Assembly: GCA_002914845.1 (NCBI GenBank)
Contig: JXTC01000046.1
Span: 593,555-657,554 of the forward strand
Direction of reading: 5' to 3'
Source of the DNA: Trema orientale
Lineage: Eukaryota > Streptophyta > Magnoliopsida > Rosales > Cannabaceae
Length of the DNA: 64,000 nucleotides
Shown here: positions 12,053 through 23,228 of the stretch, one piece after another
Numbering within the stretch: position 1 is the first letter of the stretch
Layout of the letters: the number at the start of each line of letters is the position of its first letter
Made by a program: the position numbers and the translations under genes
The notes under the pieces: model-generated
What the model was told of the DNA's origin: nothing
Databases searched by the model: none
Seen by the model: the letters and a program-made list of their open reading frames with translations, nothing else

Positions 12053-13881
12053 TGTCACGGCCCAAACCCAAGCCATAATGAAAATTTCACTTAAACAGAA
12101 ATCCATCTCTTAATCCAAGTCAACATTACCAAGAAATGAATTACTAATGGGAGCTAGCCTCCCACTCTATTGCCTAGTCACCCAAGTCACACTGAAAACC
12201 ATATAAGGAGCGAAAAGAGGAGGTGAGCATAAAATGTCAAATAAGATACCTAATTACATTTTTAAAAAAATCAATTAGTTCTGAAAATATACGTATGGTT
12301 AGTAATTCAGAAAAATAGCTCATAAAACATCAGAGTAATCAAATCAATCATTAAAACCCATAGTGCACATATCACAACTCAATCTATCCATGAGCTCTCG
12401 TACTCTCATCATGAATCAAAGTAAATTATACTATATGTACTAGGTATTTTTATCTGACACCTACCCAACAAGATACTGGAGGGACACCAAATACCCATAT
12501 GAGTGATCGGAGACCCCGTGTAGTTTTACGGGCTCTCACCGAGGGCGGAAGTAACACTGCTTACTAAATACTACGACGCCTAAGACAAATCTCATGTGTG
12601 ATCTTATGGTATGTGCAATATGATCAAGTATCCACAGAACCATGCAAAAGTCTAATTTCCAAATAATGCTATGGTTTTTCATAAAACTATCATTTTATAT
12701 TTTTAGAACATTGGACAGCATAATATCTCTTTTTTTTTTTTTTTTGTAAACCAAAAGTTTATCCTTCATACACAGTATATCCAAAAATATATGTTAAAAA
12801 TTCATCACATTAATTGTCCAACTAATTCAATTTTCACATAATTCATAATATGAAACATAATCAAGATATTATTCAAAACTAATGTAAAACGTGGTAGCTA
12901 TCGAGTGCTCGTGGCGTAGAGGGGAGGCCGATTGGAGGGTGATCGAGGAGCATTTTTAAGCCTCGGGTCACTCACTTTTCTAAGTGACTTTTTCATTAGA
13001 GCCTCGGATGGCAATTCTAAGATCACGAGCACGTCTGCAATGTCGAAAATATCTAAGATATATATAAAGCTTGTCCAATTTGGGTCAAGGAGCAAAACTC
13101 GACCCCTAACGCACAAAACGAGGTAATTCTTGAGCCTCCCCAATGTCGAAAATCGTGTCCCTTGTAAAAACATATCGATCTTATATATTAAAACTTGTTT
13201 CTCGATATCACTATACACAAATTTGACATCGAAAACTCATTTCGAGGTCCCAAGCAAAATTTGACCATTTGAACATTTACACACAAATTGCTAGTTTACC
13301 TTCTTCTTCAAAATTCTGGTCATTGAAGTTGAATTGGTAGATGAAAGTATAAGGCTGAGAATCCATAGGCTCTGGGCCTTCATTCTCGAGCAACGATGGC
13401 GGAGGGAATTGACCAGAGAAGGTCAAATCACAGTGAAGGCACCGTGCAGCCATTTATGCCTCTCAGCTCTGTCAGAGTTCTGGCATACAAAAGAAGCTTC
13501 ATCAATCATGCAATGGAGTCATCAAAGAAGGCCAAAGTTGTCAACAGAGAGGTAGGTGGTCCCGATAGCGGTATTCTCAGCTGAGCTGGACAGGGAGAGT
13601 GAGCAAAGGAAAAGATGGTATTGTGGAAAGAGAGAGAGGGGAGAGATCTGAACCAGGTAGGCCATGTGTGGGGCTTTGGTTGGGCAACTACTTATTAAAA
13701 ATTCCCCTTTAGCCCCTAGCTTGAGGTTCTCTTTTAAACATGTCGTCATAAATTGTCATTTTACCCCAGTTTTCTCAAGGTTCTTTCTTCTTAGTCCAAA
13801 CTCAATTAACCCATTATAATTCATTTTTAACCCAAACTTTGACTATTTCCAATTATAACTTCATTTTATTATGGGTTTTGC
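12053..13881 (-). mobile_element. LTR of a second Ty3/gypsy remnant (3' LTR, minus orientation)
   Basis: The plus-strand ends are TGTCACGGCCC at 12053 and GGGTTTTGCA near 13872-13881. The right end is followed by a pyrimidine tract (TTCCCTCC). On the minus strand this is a polypurine tract just before the LTR, so this copy is the 3' LTR. It shares ordered landmarks with the 841-6816 repeats. Minus-strand pol relics follow at 13966-14233, which agrees with this orientation. A GC-rich segment at 13390-13660 resembles those in the other copies. No target duplication was found. Confidence 0.6.
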
Positions 13882-13965
13882 ATCATTCCCTCCTTATAAA
13901 AGACGAAATTCAAAGTACAAGTCAGAGTTTACAGTAAAATTGGAAAATCAAAGTACAACTTGATT

Positions 13966-14233
13966 AAGTTGAAAATGAAACAAGTGAGAATACTTTTCAT
14001 ACATCTCTTTCTCAAGCTCTCAAGTAGTCTCATCTTTCTTATGATGTTCCCAAAGTACCTTGACAAGCAATCTCTCCCTATTGCAAAGTGTTTTCAGCTT
14101 TCTTTCTAGTATTCAAACTAGTTGTTCCTCTTAAGACACATCTTCTTGAATCGACACATGCATGTACTGAATGACATGGAATGGATCCAATATGTACTTC
14201 CTCAAAATTGATACATGGAACATATTATGTACA
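13966..14233 (-). pseudogene. decayed C-terminus of Ty3/gypsy pol (integrase end / chromodomain region)
   Basis: The minus-strand translation begins with Val-His-Asn-x-Phe-His-Val-Ser-x-Leu-x-Lys-Tyr, the block found just before the chromodomain in plant Ty3/gypsy integrases. It continues with an I-L-E-R-K motif, then V-L-W and an E-x-T-x-E-L-E block, and ends with a Y-x-K-Y-x-H-L-F-like tail. At least three in-frame stop codons interrupt it, including one where the family has Trp in the E-T-W-E-L-E motif. The coding match stops abruptly near 14234, so the rest of pol was deleted or displaced. The relic sits next to the LTR at 12053-13881, as expected for a chromovirus. Confidence 0.75.
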
Positions 14234-15508
14234 AAGCCCAACTATATATATCTTTAAATTTCAATTAAACGTTAAATTTCAATTTTAATTCTGTAAAATT
14301 TAATTTAGGGAAAAAAATTTATTTAACTCTCATTCAGTATTTTGAGACAGAAATTATTCTAAAAAAATTTCTTAAAATAGTATAAAGTTGTCATCAAATA
14401 ATTTAAAATTCAAAAAACACAATAGATTTATGCTAATTTTAAAACCTAGTCGTATGGCAATTATTATTTTAATACACTTAGGAAAGAGTGTATTTTCATA
14501 AATTTAAATATTTTCCTAAAATTAGATATTTCATAGGTAAAAATGTGATTTTTAAGAATATATAGTTGAATTTTGAAAAAATAAATAAAAGCTACAGGGG
14601 ATATATTTGAAATTGACCCTTTTAAAATAATAGAAAATTTTAGAGAGTAAATAGGAAGGGTCTTGTGCCTACTTCATAATGGGGATTTGGCCAGTGAGGA
14701 ATCCATTAGTTGGATTTCCTTAGTTGCATATTCTAACAATATTTAAATAAGCAATTAATTTTGATTTATTGCATATTTCATATAATTCGAATATTCTGCA
14801 ATGAATACAACTAATATCCAATAATTGCCTCGCAAATTTTCCTAACATAATTTTGTCTAATTAGCGTAATTATGTCTCATCCAATTAGCTTAATCACTAA
14901 ATTTCATTTAAATGTTCCAATTAAATTTGTAATGGTTAATTTGACTTAGAGAAATTCTAAATCTATCAACGGACTATGTACATTCATAATTTTAATTAAT
15001 AGTCTAACTATAATAAGAATTTAAAAAAAAAAAGACAATTTAAATATTAAATCTACCCATTATTCTTATAAAATAAGAATCTTCAACCAATAACTAAAGA
15101 AGGACAAAAACAAAATAGAGCACATGAAATTCCTTGAACTCCAAGAAAGTTACTATTTCATAGGTAAAATTAAAAACCAAAAAAAAAAACAAAAAACAAT
15201 AACAACAACACCTTGATAAAGAATTAGAAAATCCAAAAGAATGATTTACATGGAAGAAAATTAATTCCATTTTTTCTACTTGTAAACATCATTATTATTT
15301 TTTTGGTTATATATATATTTTGAGTTGTTATAAAAAAAATTTCTTTCCTCCTTTGGATTTTGATGAAGTTTCTGATTTATTTAATTCACTCTCTTCAGTT
15401 TTTGTCAAGTACGAAATTTAACGAAAAAATATACAAATATTACATGAACAAATTAAAAGAAAATGTCAACATGGAAAATAATATATATATATATATATAT
15501 ATATATGG
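14234..15508. other. A/T-rich intergenic stretch, nothing recognised
   Basis: Very A/T-rich DNA with homopolymer and TA tracts (a TA run at 15479-15506). I see no coding frame, terminal repeats or RNA gene. Confidence 0.5.
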
Positions 15509-15917
15509 GCCACTGGGCCTTACCCAAAAGTGCTAGTTTGAAGGTACTTTTGGGCTCATGGACCACCGCTTAAATACACATGATTTTCCCAGAGCATACC
15601 TGATGTGGGACTTGAGATGTTACAATCTCTTCCCGTTAAGGGATTGACGTCTTTGCTAAGGGGTTCACATTCAATAGTCCATATATAACCCCTATGAGTG
15701 GGGTCTACATTCACCACAATTCCTCTCCGTGGCAACCTTCCAAGGCCCACACAGGTATGGACTGAGTCGACTCTGATATCAAATGTAACACCACTGGGTC
15801 TCATCTAAAAGTGCTAGCTTGAAGGTATTTTTAGGTTCATGGACCACCACTTAAATACCCATGATCTTCCTAGAGCATACCCAATGTAGGACTTGAGGCG
15901 TTATAATACCTATTGGA
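15509..15917 (-). mobile_element. TRIM-type miniature LTR retrotransposon
   Basis: Two direct repeats of roughly 115-130 bp (about 15509-15625 and 15786-15915) flank only about 160 bp. The shared blocks include AAAAGTGCTAG, TTGAAGGTA and CATGGACCACC. Inner LTR ends read GATGTTACA and TGTAACACC. Next to the right copy, the minus strand reads TTGATATCAGAGTC, a near match to the tRNA-iMet primer site. Next to the left copy, the minus strand reads GGGAAGAGA, a polypurine tract. LTRs, primer site and polypurine tract with no coding region define a TRIM. The minus-strand LTR carries a TATTTAAG TATA-like motif. The outer left terminus is eroded into a TA microsatellite and no target duplication is visible. 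I saw no 5S rRNA-like box, so it is probably not Cassandra. Confidence 0.7.
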
Positions 15918-17768
15918 TTGGAAACTTATATATATATATATATATATCTATATACAAACACATATATAATTAAGGAGATTTCTAAAACGAAAAAAATGAC
16001 TCAATTCTAAATTCCCCCCCCCCCCCTTTTTTTTTTACTTTTTTCTGTTTTTTATTTTTTATTTTTTGTTTCTTTTTGGGTATCTGTCCTATCATCTTGA
16101 TTATAAGATCTTAATGTTATCTTTTTGGGAGTAAAAAAATGAAAAGCAAAGAAATAGTATTGGAAGCACAAAGCACAATATACAATATTGCAGTTAGTTG
16201 TGTAATTATACGAAAAAATAGAGGGGAAAAAAACTTTAAAAAATACAAAAACTAATTAAACAGAATAAAATCTTATTAAATAATATTGTCAAATCTAATT
16301 AAATAATAGCTTCAGATCCTTAGGCTTTTGTTTTTTCAATCTTCAGTATAATAAATTAATTAGGAATGTACAAAGCAAAAAGGATATTTTGGGAATATAA
16401 AGAATGCACAAAGCAAAAAACAAAATAATAAAACAATTTTTTTGTAATATGAAAAGAAAATGAATGTATGTAGTCAATTTATTGATGTATTAACTTCCTT
16501 TTAACTTATCAGTTTCTATAGAAACCAATGTTTCCTAAAACAAGTCTCCCATGACTCATACCCATAGGTTGCACGTCTTATGTGAAAACCCATAATTATT
16601 GGAGATAATTGTGGAATTTCACATCTTTTTAAATCTTGGTTTAAGTATGAAAAAATTTTAAGAAGTCGTAGTCATTCAATAATTTTCAAAAGTTCAAGGA
16701 TCTATTTACAATGTTGAATTTATGACTTAATTGAGAGGAATTTGAGAATTAGGGTTAGTTTTGAATTAACTTTTGTCAAATATAGGGCAGCCAAAGGGGC
16801 AAATCAATTCCTAATTTTCCCGCTTCCTTTCTCTTTCCCTTCGATCTCTCCCTCTCCCACATCGCGCTACTTTCTACCAAATTGATGACCGCCACTACTG
16901 TCACTTCTCTGGCTCGACACATACCACTCTTTGCACAGGGGATCTTTGATCACCTTCCCTCTAGCTCATCACCATGAGAAAAGCAATCGGGAGCCCCTAG
17001 CAGATCACAGATAAAAACAAGGGAGTCGAAGATCCATTCTTTGAATGGTGATGTTCTCGTCGTTAGGAACCTTCACACACTAGCCATGCAAACTCCCCGG
17101 CCTTGAAAACATAGCATCAGGCTTTTCTCTCTGCCGACCACTGCCTCATGCAGAGCTATGAATGGAAGAGGAAAAATGTGGGATTGGGGTTTATGGGGTC
17201 ATTATAAGATCAAACCATTAGATCATCCAATAGGTGTTATTTTCATATATATCGGCCGTTAAAAATGTCATTCATCAAAACATATATATCAGCCGTTAAA
17301 AATGTCATTCATCAAAACATATTCTTGAGCTAATTGCTTGATTTGTCTCAAAATATGTGTCAAGGCTCAGTTTTACAGTAGGATCCACAATTATACAAAC
17401 AAGGACCTTATCCTAGTTAATTTGAATGTTTTGATCGTGATGGCAAGGCCCATTTGACCATCTAGGCGCTATTAGATAGGCGAACCGCAAAGTGACTGAA
17501 CGAGAATCCTGAAACACAGTTCGAGCATCCAACTAAGCAACAGTTTTACAACGAACATCTGATAACTAGGATTAGTTATTCTAGTGCGATAGAGAATTCA
17601 ATTATCTTGTTTTAAATTTCTTATGCTAAATATTGAATATATTTCCATATTATGCAAAATGTGAGTTAAAATTACTTTGATGTGTGATGGATTTTGGACT
17701 ATGTTTTACATATTTTATTTCTCGAGAATTTGCTACGTGTAGGTTTTAATTTTGGTTTATTCAAAATA
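15918..17768. other. intergenic region with a GC-rich island and a short tandem duplication
   Basis: A/T-rich DNA with a C-then-T homopolymer block at about 16015-16038. A C/T- and GC-rich segment at about 16795-17160 resembles an old promoter or LTR leader but has no long frame. A 37-bp tandem duplication lies at 17244-17317, its units beginning CATATATATC. No gene or complete element was recognised. Confidence 0.4.
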
Positions 17769-17773
17769 CAGCC

Positions 17774-17974
17774 TATCAAGAATAGAGAGCGAATTGTGTC
17801 TTTTTTTATTCTTATCAAATTAGAACAATACATGACCTATTTATATTGTTTACACAGTGTCTGATTAAGGAGAAAATCAAATAATTACCCCTATATTTAC
17901 ATATGGTTATATGGCTGATATTGTTGCCTAAATTCAGATAATTTGGTGAACCTTCCATGGCAGAATCTTCAACA
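17774..17974 (-). repeat. 3' LTR of the copia element
   Basis: A 201-bp copy of the 23021-23223 repeat. On the minus strand it starts TGTTGAAG. It is preceded by the polypurine tract AAGGGGAG (plus 17975-17982), which identifies it as the 3' LTR. Confidence 0.95.
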
Positions 17975-17981
17975 CTCCCCT

Positions 17982-20900
17982 TCAAGTTGGTTCATAGATG
18001 TCATTCATACACAACTTGGCCAAAAACTTTGTGAACGTTTGACTTGAGACTGCTTTGGTGAGAGTATCTGCAAGTTGATCTTCAGATCGAATGCTAGGCA
18101 ACACTATAATCTTTTCATCTAATTTCTCTTTGATTAAGAATCTATCCACCTCAATATGTTTTGTTCGATCATGTTGAACTGGACTGTGAGCTATATCCCT
18201 TGCTGCTTTGTTATCACGATACAATCGTATGGGTTGCTTACATGAATAGTCAAGGTCTTGTAGAAGAAGTCTTATCCATAACGCCTCAGAGATCCCCATT
18301 GTCATTCCTTTGTATTCTGCTTCTGCACTAGAGCGTGCAACAACTTTTTTTTTTTTTACTTCTCCATATAACAAAGTTACCTCCTACAAAGGTAAAGTAT
18401 CCTGAAGTAGATTTCCGGTCGTCTATTGAACCCGCCCAATCAGCATCTGTATATACTTCTATGCTCCAACTCTCTATGTTTTTTGAAAACAAATTCCCTT
18501 TCCAGGAGCAGCTTTCAAGTACCTCAGGATTCGTATGACCGCATTCATGTGTTGTTCTCCAGGGTTATGCGTAAACTGGCTAACAACACTCAGAGCATAA
18601 GTCAGATCAGGTCGTGTGTGAGCCAAGTACATCAACCTTCTGACAAGCCTTTGACATCTCCCTTTGTCTACGGGTACTTGACCATTTTTAATACACAATT
18701 TTTTGCCTTCTTCTACTGGAGTATCAACTAGTTGACATGCTGATATACCTGTTTCTTGTAGTAAGTCCAAGGTATATTTTCTCTGAGATAAGAAGATTCC
18801 CTCACCAAATCGAGATATTTCTATTCCAAGAAAATATTTTAACGGGCCTAGGTCTTTCATTTTGAATTCTCTGGACAGGTACTCTTGTAGGGTCTTTCTT
18901 TCTTCTGGATCATTTCCCATGACAATCATATCATCTACATAAACAATGAGTGCAATAACATTTCCTTGTTATTTCTTCAGGAATAAAGTATGGTCAGAAT
19001 TGTGCTATGTGTAGCCAACTGCTTTCATGGCACATGTGAATCTTCCAAATCACGCTCTTAGGGATTGTTTTAACCCATACAATGATTTCCACAACTTGCA
19101 TACCTTCTGCCCTTGTTTCTCTTCTATCTTATAGCCTGGTGGGAGTTCTATGTAGACTTCTTCAGATAATTTTCCGTGTAAAAAGGCATTTTTCACGTCA
19201 AATTGTTGTAACGGCCAATCCATGTTGGCAGCTAGGGACAACAAGACTCGCACTGTATTAATTTTGGCTACAGGTGCAAAAGTCTTATTGTAATCAATCC
19301 CATATGTCTGAGTGTACCCTTTGACCACAAGTCTCGCCTTAAAACATTCGATTGTGCCATCAGCTTTATATTTCACGGTGTAAATCCAGCGACATCCGAC
19401 AGTGTTTTTTTCTGTGGGACGATTCACAAGTTCCCAGGTTTCATTTTTTTGTAAGGACTTCATTTCTTCATCTATAGCAGCTTTCCACCTATGATCGGTT
19501 AAGGCCTCTTGCACATTGTTAGGAATAGATACAATAGATAATTGATTTACATATAATTTATTTGATTTAGACAAATGATGATTAGACACATAATGACTCA
19601 TGGGATACCTAGTTTTAGTGGATTGTTCTGGTTCATAGGTGGGTTTAGGAATACCTCTAGTGTGACGACGGGGTAATATTTTTTGACGTGGTTCATAGAC
19701 ATTTTCAATACGCGGTTGGTGTGGTATATCATGTGCAGGAGTGATTTGTTCTAGCTCTGGTTGAGAAATAGATGTGTCTGTGATTTCAAGGTGATTTTTA
19801 CCCCTTTGTTCCACAAATATACTATTTATTTCCAAGTCACTCGTTGTTTCATTATCTAGTTCTGCATGTGAGGTATTTCCACTTGGTTCCAAGTCTATAC
19901 CACTTATCTCCAATTGACTCTTAGCAATAATAGGAAAATCATAATCCAGAGTCTGAATTTCCTCATGATACTCCCCCTGAACTTCAGATTCAGGTAAAAA
20001 ATACATTAAATGTTCATGAAATACCACATCCATTGTAACATACATTCGTTGTGTGGGAGGATGATAGCACCGGTAACCTTTTTGGCGAGCTGCATAGCCA
20101 ACAAAGACACATCATAATGCACGAGGAGACAACTTATGTCGTTGATGTTGTGGAGTATGAACATAAGCAACGCATCCAAACACTCGTGGTGGTAGATTTG
20201 GCATTGTTGGTACAACAACGGCTTCAGTGAGAGCTTGGAGTAGTGTTCGGAAGTTTATGGAGATTGACGGTACTCAGTTGATTAGATATGCAGCAGTTGT
20301 AAGGGCTTTCCCCCAGTATGATAATGGCATGTGGGCTTCTATTAACAGGGCCCGCACAACCTCGAGCAAATAGTGATTTTTTCGTTCAGCTACTCCATTT
20401 TGTTATGGTGTATCAGGACAAGTGGTTTGATGAACAAGTCCATGAGTTTCCAAATACTTTTGAAGCTCTGAACTGTGATATTCTCCCCCATTGTCACTAC
20501 GAAAGACTTAAATGTAAGCACGATGCTGGGTCTGAATACGTTTATGAAAAAGTTGAAACAATGAGTTTACTTCAGCCTTAGTCTTCATTAAACAAATCCA
20601 AGTCATTCGTGTACAATCATCAATAAAAGTAACAAACCAATGTGATCCTCCTAAAGTGGGAATTTTGGAGAGACCCCAAACATCAGAATGAATAATCATG
20701 AAAAGCACTGGACTTTTATTTAAAGTTAATGGAAATGAAGTACAATGACTTTTTGCCAGTTGACAGATTTCACAACAAAAATTAGAAACATCAAGTTGAG
20801 AGAATAAGCTAGGAAACAATTTTTTCAAATAACCAAAAGAAGCGTGGCCGAAGGTCGATGCCACAATCAGATTTTTGTTCTCCTTTTTTCCTTCTTGGTA

Positions 20901-22294
20901 TCACTTATTGCTAAAGCTTGATGTAATCTGGCAGAATCGATTGTCTCTAAGTCCAGATAGTATAACTTCCCACGTTTAATACCATAACCAATCGTCTGTT
21001 TTTTCTGAATATCCTTGAACACACAAAAGTCAGGTCCAAAAAATAAGTACACAAGATAAGGCAGTGGTTATTTGTGAAATCGACAATAGGTTATAATTTA
21101 ATGATGGAACAACCAAAATTGAATCTAAGTGTAGATTATTGGTAAGCGTCAAAGACCCTTCCCCCACTACAGGTATAGTTTTACCGTTGGCAGTAGATAC
21201 ACAATTTTGTGTAGGTGATCTAAGAGTGGAGAGTTGTCTAACATCAAATGTCATATGATCAGCAGCACTAGAATCAATTATCCATACATTATTCAAAACT
21301 AGTGCAGAGATGTTTAAGACCTTACCAGGAGTTTTTGTAGTGGTGACCAGGGTAGATGGTGCAGTAGTGTCCTTCTCTTCCTTTGTTTGAGCAATTACAG
21401 CTGTAGACGGTCTCCTGGAGTTCTGATATCTAGTTGGATCCCACCAATCTGAATATCCTATTAGTTCAAAGTAGCGACTCTTGGAATGGCCCGTCTAATT
21501 GCAATGAGTACACTTATAGGCCTGTTTATCTGGATTAATAGAGTTCTTTTGATTGCTTGTCTTTGGCCGGTCATGAGCTGTTGTGGCGCAGCGTTGGCAG
21601 GTAACTAGGACAGATGATTCTGGTTTTTCAACCTCCTCATTTAATGCAATGGAGCGTATGGCTTCACGACGTATTATGGAGTAGCATTCTTCCAAGCTTG
21701 GTTTCTGTTCTCGGCGAAGTATTTCTCTTCGAATTAGGTCAAAAACTCTATCTAACCCAGCAAGAAATATGTGGACACGAAGTCGTTCAATGGATTTTCG
21801 GTATACTATAACATCTTCAGGATCTTTCATAATGACCTAGTCACGATGATCTAATTCTCAGAATATCTCTGTTAACTCTCCGTAATATACAGATAGTGGT
21901 TTTCCGTTTTGCTTTGCTGTAAAGGCTTGCTGGTTCAAAAAAAAAACTTGCATCTCGTCACTCCCATCGTAGAATGCCTTAGAAAGAGCACTCCATATTT
22001 CATGAGCAGTGGCTATGCAGATATAATGCTTCATAATATCAAGAGACATAGACATTGAAAGCCATCGTTTAACTTTTTGATTTTCTGCATACCACTTCTC
22101 ATAACCTTCATCTGTCTCAGCTGGTGGTTTTGATTTTCCTCGGATGTATGAGAGTTTCTCTCGTTCAGCTATGTGCTTTTCATCAGCTGTGACCAAACAT
22201 CATAATTCGATTCAGTGAGAAGAATGCCTGTATTAAAGGCACCTTCTGACTGAATAATCACTGGAGTTGATAGGGTTGATTTTTTCTCACTCAT
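17982..22294 (-). pseudogene. copia gag-pol polyprotein, interrupted
   Basis: The reading starts at an ATG at 22294-22292. In order: a UBN2-type gag region (about 22200-21500) with an A-x-E-I-W core; part of a CxxC zinc knuckle (about 21500); protease (21296-21030), whose active site reads Asp-Ser-Ser instead of Asp-Ser/Thr-Gly; integrase zinc-binding and core (about 20950-20508, with C-x-x-C, a D-V-W block and F-I-D-D); reverse transcriptase (19500-18474) with an undamaged Tyr-Val-Asp-Asp near 18930; and RNase H (18374-17982) with S-S-A-E-A-E-Y. In-frame TGA and TAG stops lie near 21860 and 21840, both explained by C-to-T changes. A frameshift lies just before the YVDD site (about 18960-18970), and there are further breaks between the blocks. 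The product is non-functional. No restored sequence is given. Confidence 0.9.
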
Positions 22295-22686
22295 TTTTTT
22301 CTTTGTTTTCTTTTGTTTTTTTTTTTGTTTTTTTTTTCCCCCTTGCGTTTTATTATATATCAGCTAAATGCTAAACTGAACTAGAAATTAAAGGATCTGA
22401 GCTAGCACACCTTATATTGTGGCCCACTAGGAGTATTTGGCCCACTTTGACTTGGGCCTAGAAGACCCACTTAAATTCTGCAAAGTACAAAATTGCACTC
22501 TTCAAATAGCACGCCTCAGATTGTGAACAAGCCAACAACAACAAACAAATGAAATCGCTGGTGTGTGAAAAAAATAAGTTCTCGACTTTGCGAAAACGGC
22601 AGGCAAAACAGGAGCAAGATGGTAGCAGCGAGTATGGCAAAAAGGTGATTTTGAGGCGGCACGATGGTTAATTGTGAAGTAGTGGG

Positions 22687-22838
22687 TGTGCGATCTGGGA
22701 TCGGCAGGCAGCGATGGAGGGGCTCGGGCACGGCGGCAAAAGTGGAGACACGATGAGCAGAGGTGCGATCTGGGATCGGCAGGCAGCGACGGAGGCGCTC
22801 GGGTACGGCGGCAAAGGCGGAGACACGATGAGTAGAGG
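22687..22838. repeat. 76-bp GC-rich tandem repeat in the copia leader
   Basis: Two consecutive units start with GTGCGATCTGGGATCGGCAG at 22687 and 22763. They differ at a handful of positions. The repeat lies between the primer site and the gag start, so it belongs to the 5' leader of the retrotransposon. Confidence 0.85.
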
Positions 22839-23008
22839 TGCGAACCCTCCCTTTTTTCCTTCAAATTGAAATTTGGGTCTTTGGTTTATAGTTTTGGGTG
22901 ATTGAAATCTGGGTTTTGAGTTTTGTCAGGCAAAAAACTGATTTAACCTCGGTTTTGGGTTTTGAGTTTTTTTTTTTTTTTTAAACTTAGGTGACAGGAT
23001 TTAAACAA

Positions 23009-23020
23009 TCTCTGATACCA
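23009..23020 (-). other. primer binding site of the copia element
   Basis: The minus strand reads TGGTATCAGAGA directly against the inner edge of the 5' LTR with no spacer. This matches the initiator tRNA-Met 3' end over 11 bases. Confidence 0.92.
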
Positions 23021-23223
23021 TATCAAGAATAGAGAACGAATTGTGTCTTTTTTTAATCTTATCAAATTAGAACAATATATGGCCTATTTATATTGTTTAC
23101 ATAGTGTCTGATTAAAGAAAGAAAATCAAATAGTTACTCCTATATTTACATATGATTATATAGCTGATATTGTTGTCTAAATTCAGATGATTTGGTCAAC
23201 CTTCCATGGAAGAATCTTCAACA
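23021..23223 (-). repeat. 5' LTR of the copia element
   Basis: A 203-bp repeat matching 17774-17974. It is followed in element orientation by the primer binding site at 23020-23009, which makes it the 5' LTR. Confidence 0.95.
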
Positions 23224-23228
23224 CAGCC

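Larger units (their letters stand above)
17774..23223 (-). mobile_element. Ty1/copia LTR retrotransposon, full length but inactivated
   Basis: The element spans 5450 bp with LTRs at 17774-17974 and 23021-23223, which begin TGTTGAAGATTC on the minus strand. It is flanked by a 5-bp target duplication, CAGCC, at 17769-17773 and 23224-23228. The order on the minus strand is LTR, primer site, long leader, gag, protease, integrase, reverse transcriptase, RNase H, polypurine tract, LTR. This is the Ty1/copia order (integrase before RT). By eye the LTRs differ at about 15 sites plus a small indel in about 200 bp, so the insertion is not recent. The coding region carries several stops and frameshifts, so it could move only with proteins supplied in trans. 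Confidence 0.95.

Noticed and set aside
12898..13218. Overlapping short ORFs on both strands
   Set aside because: They lie in the GC-richer part of an LTR. No domain, and opposite-strand overlap is typical of chance frames.
15556..15804. 82-residue minus-strand ORF
   Set aside because: It runs across the TRIM interior and LTR and shows no domain.
15509..15917. Cassandra TRIM with a 5S-derived promoter
   Set aside because: No 5S rRNA-like box could be read in the repeats.
17982..22294. Endogenous pararetrovirus
   Set aside because: LTRs, a 5-bp target duplication and protease-integrase-RT-RNase H order identify a Ty1/copia retrotransposon. No movement or coat-protein region is seen.
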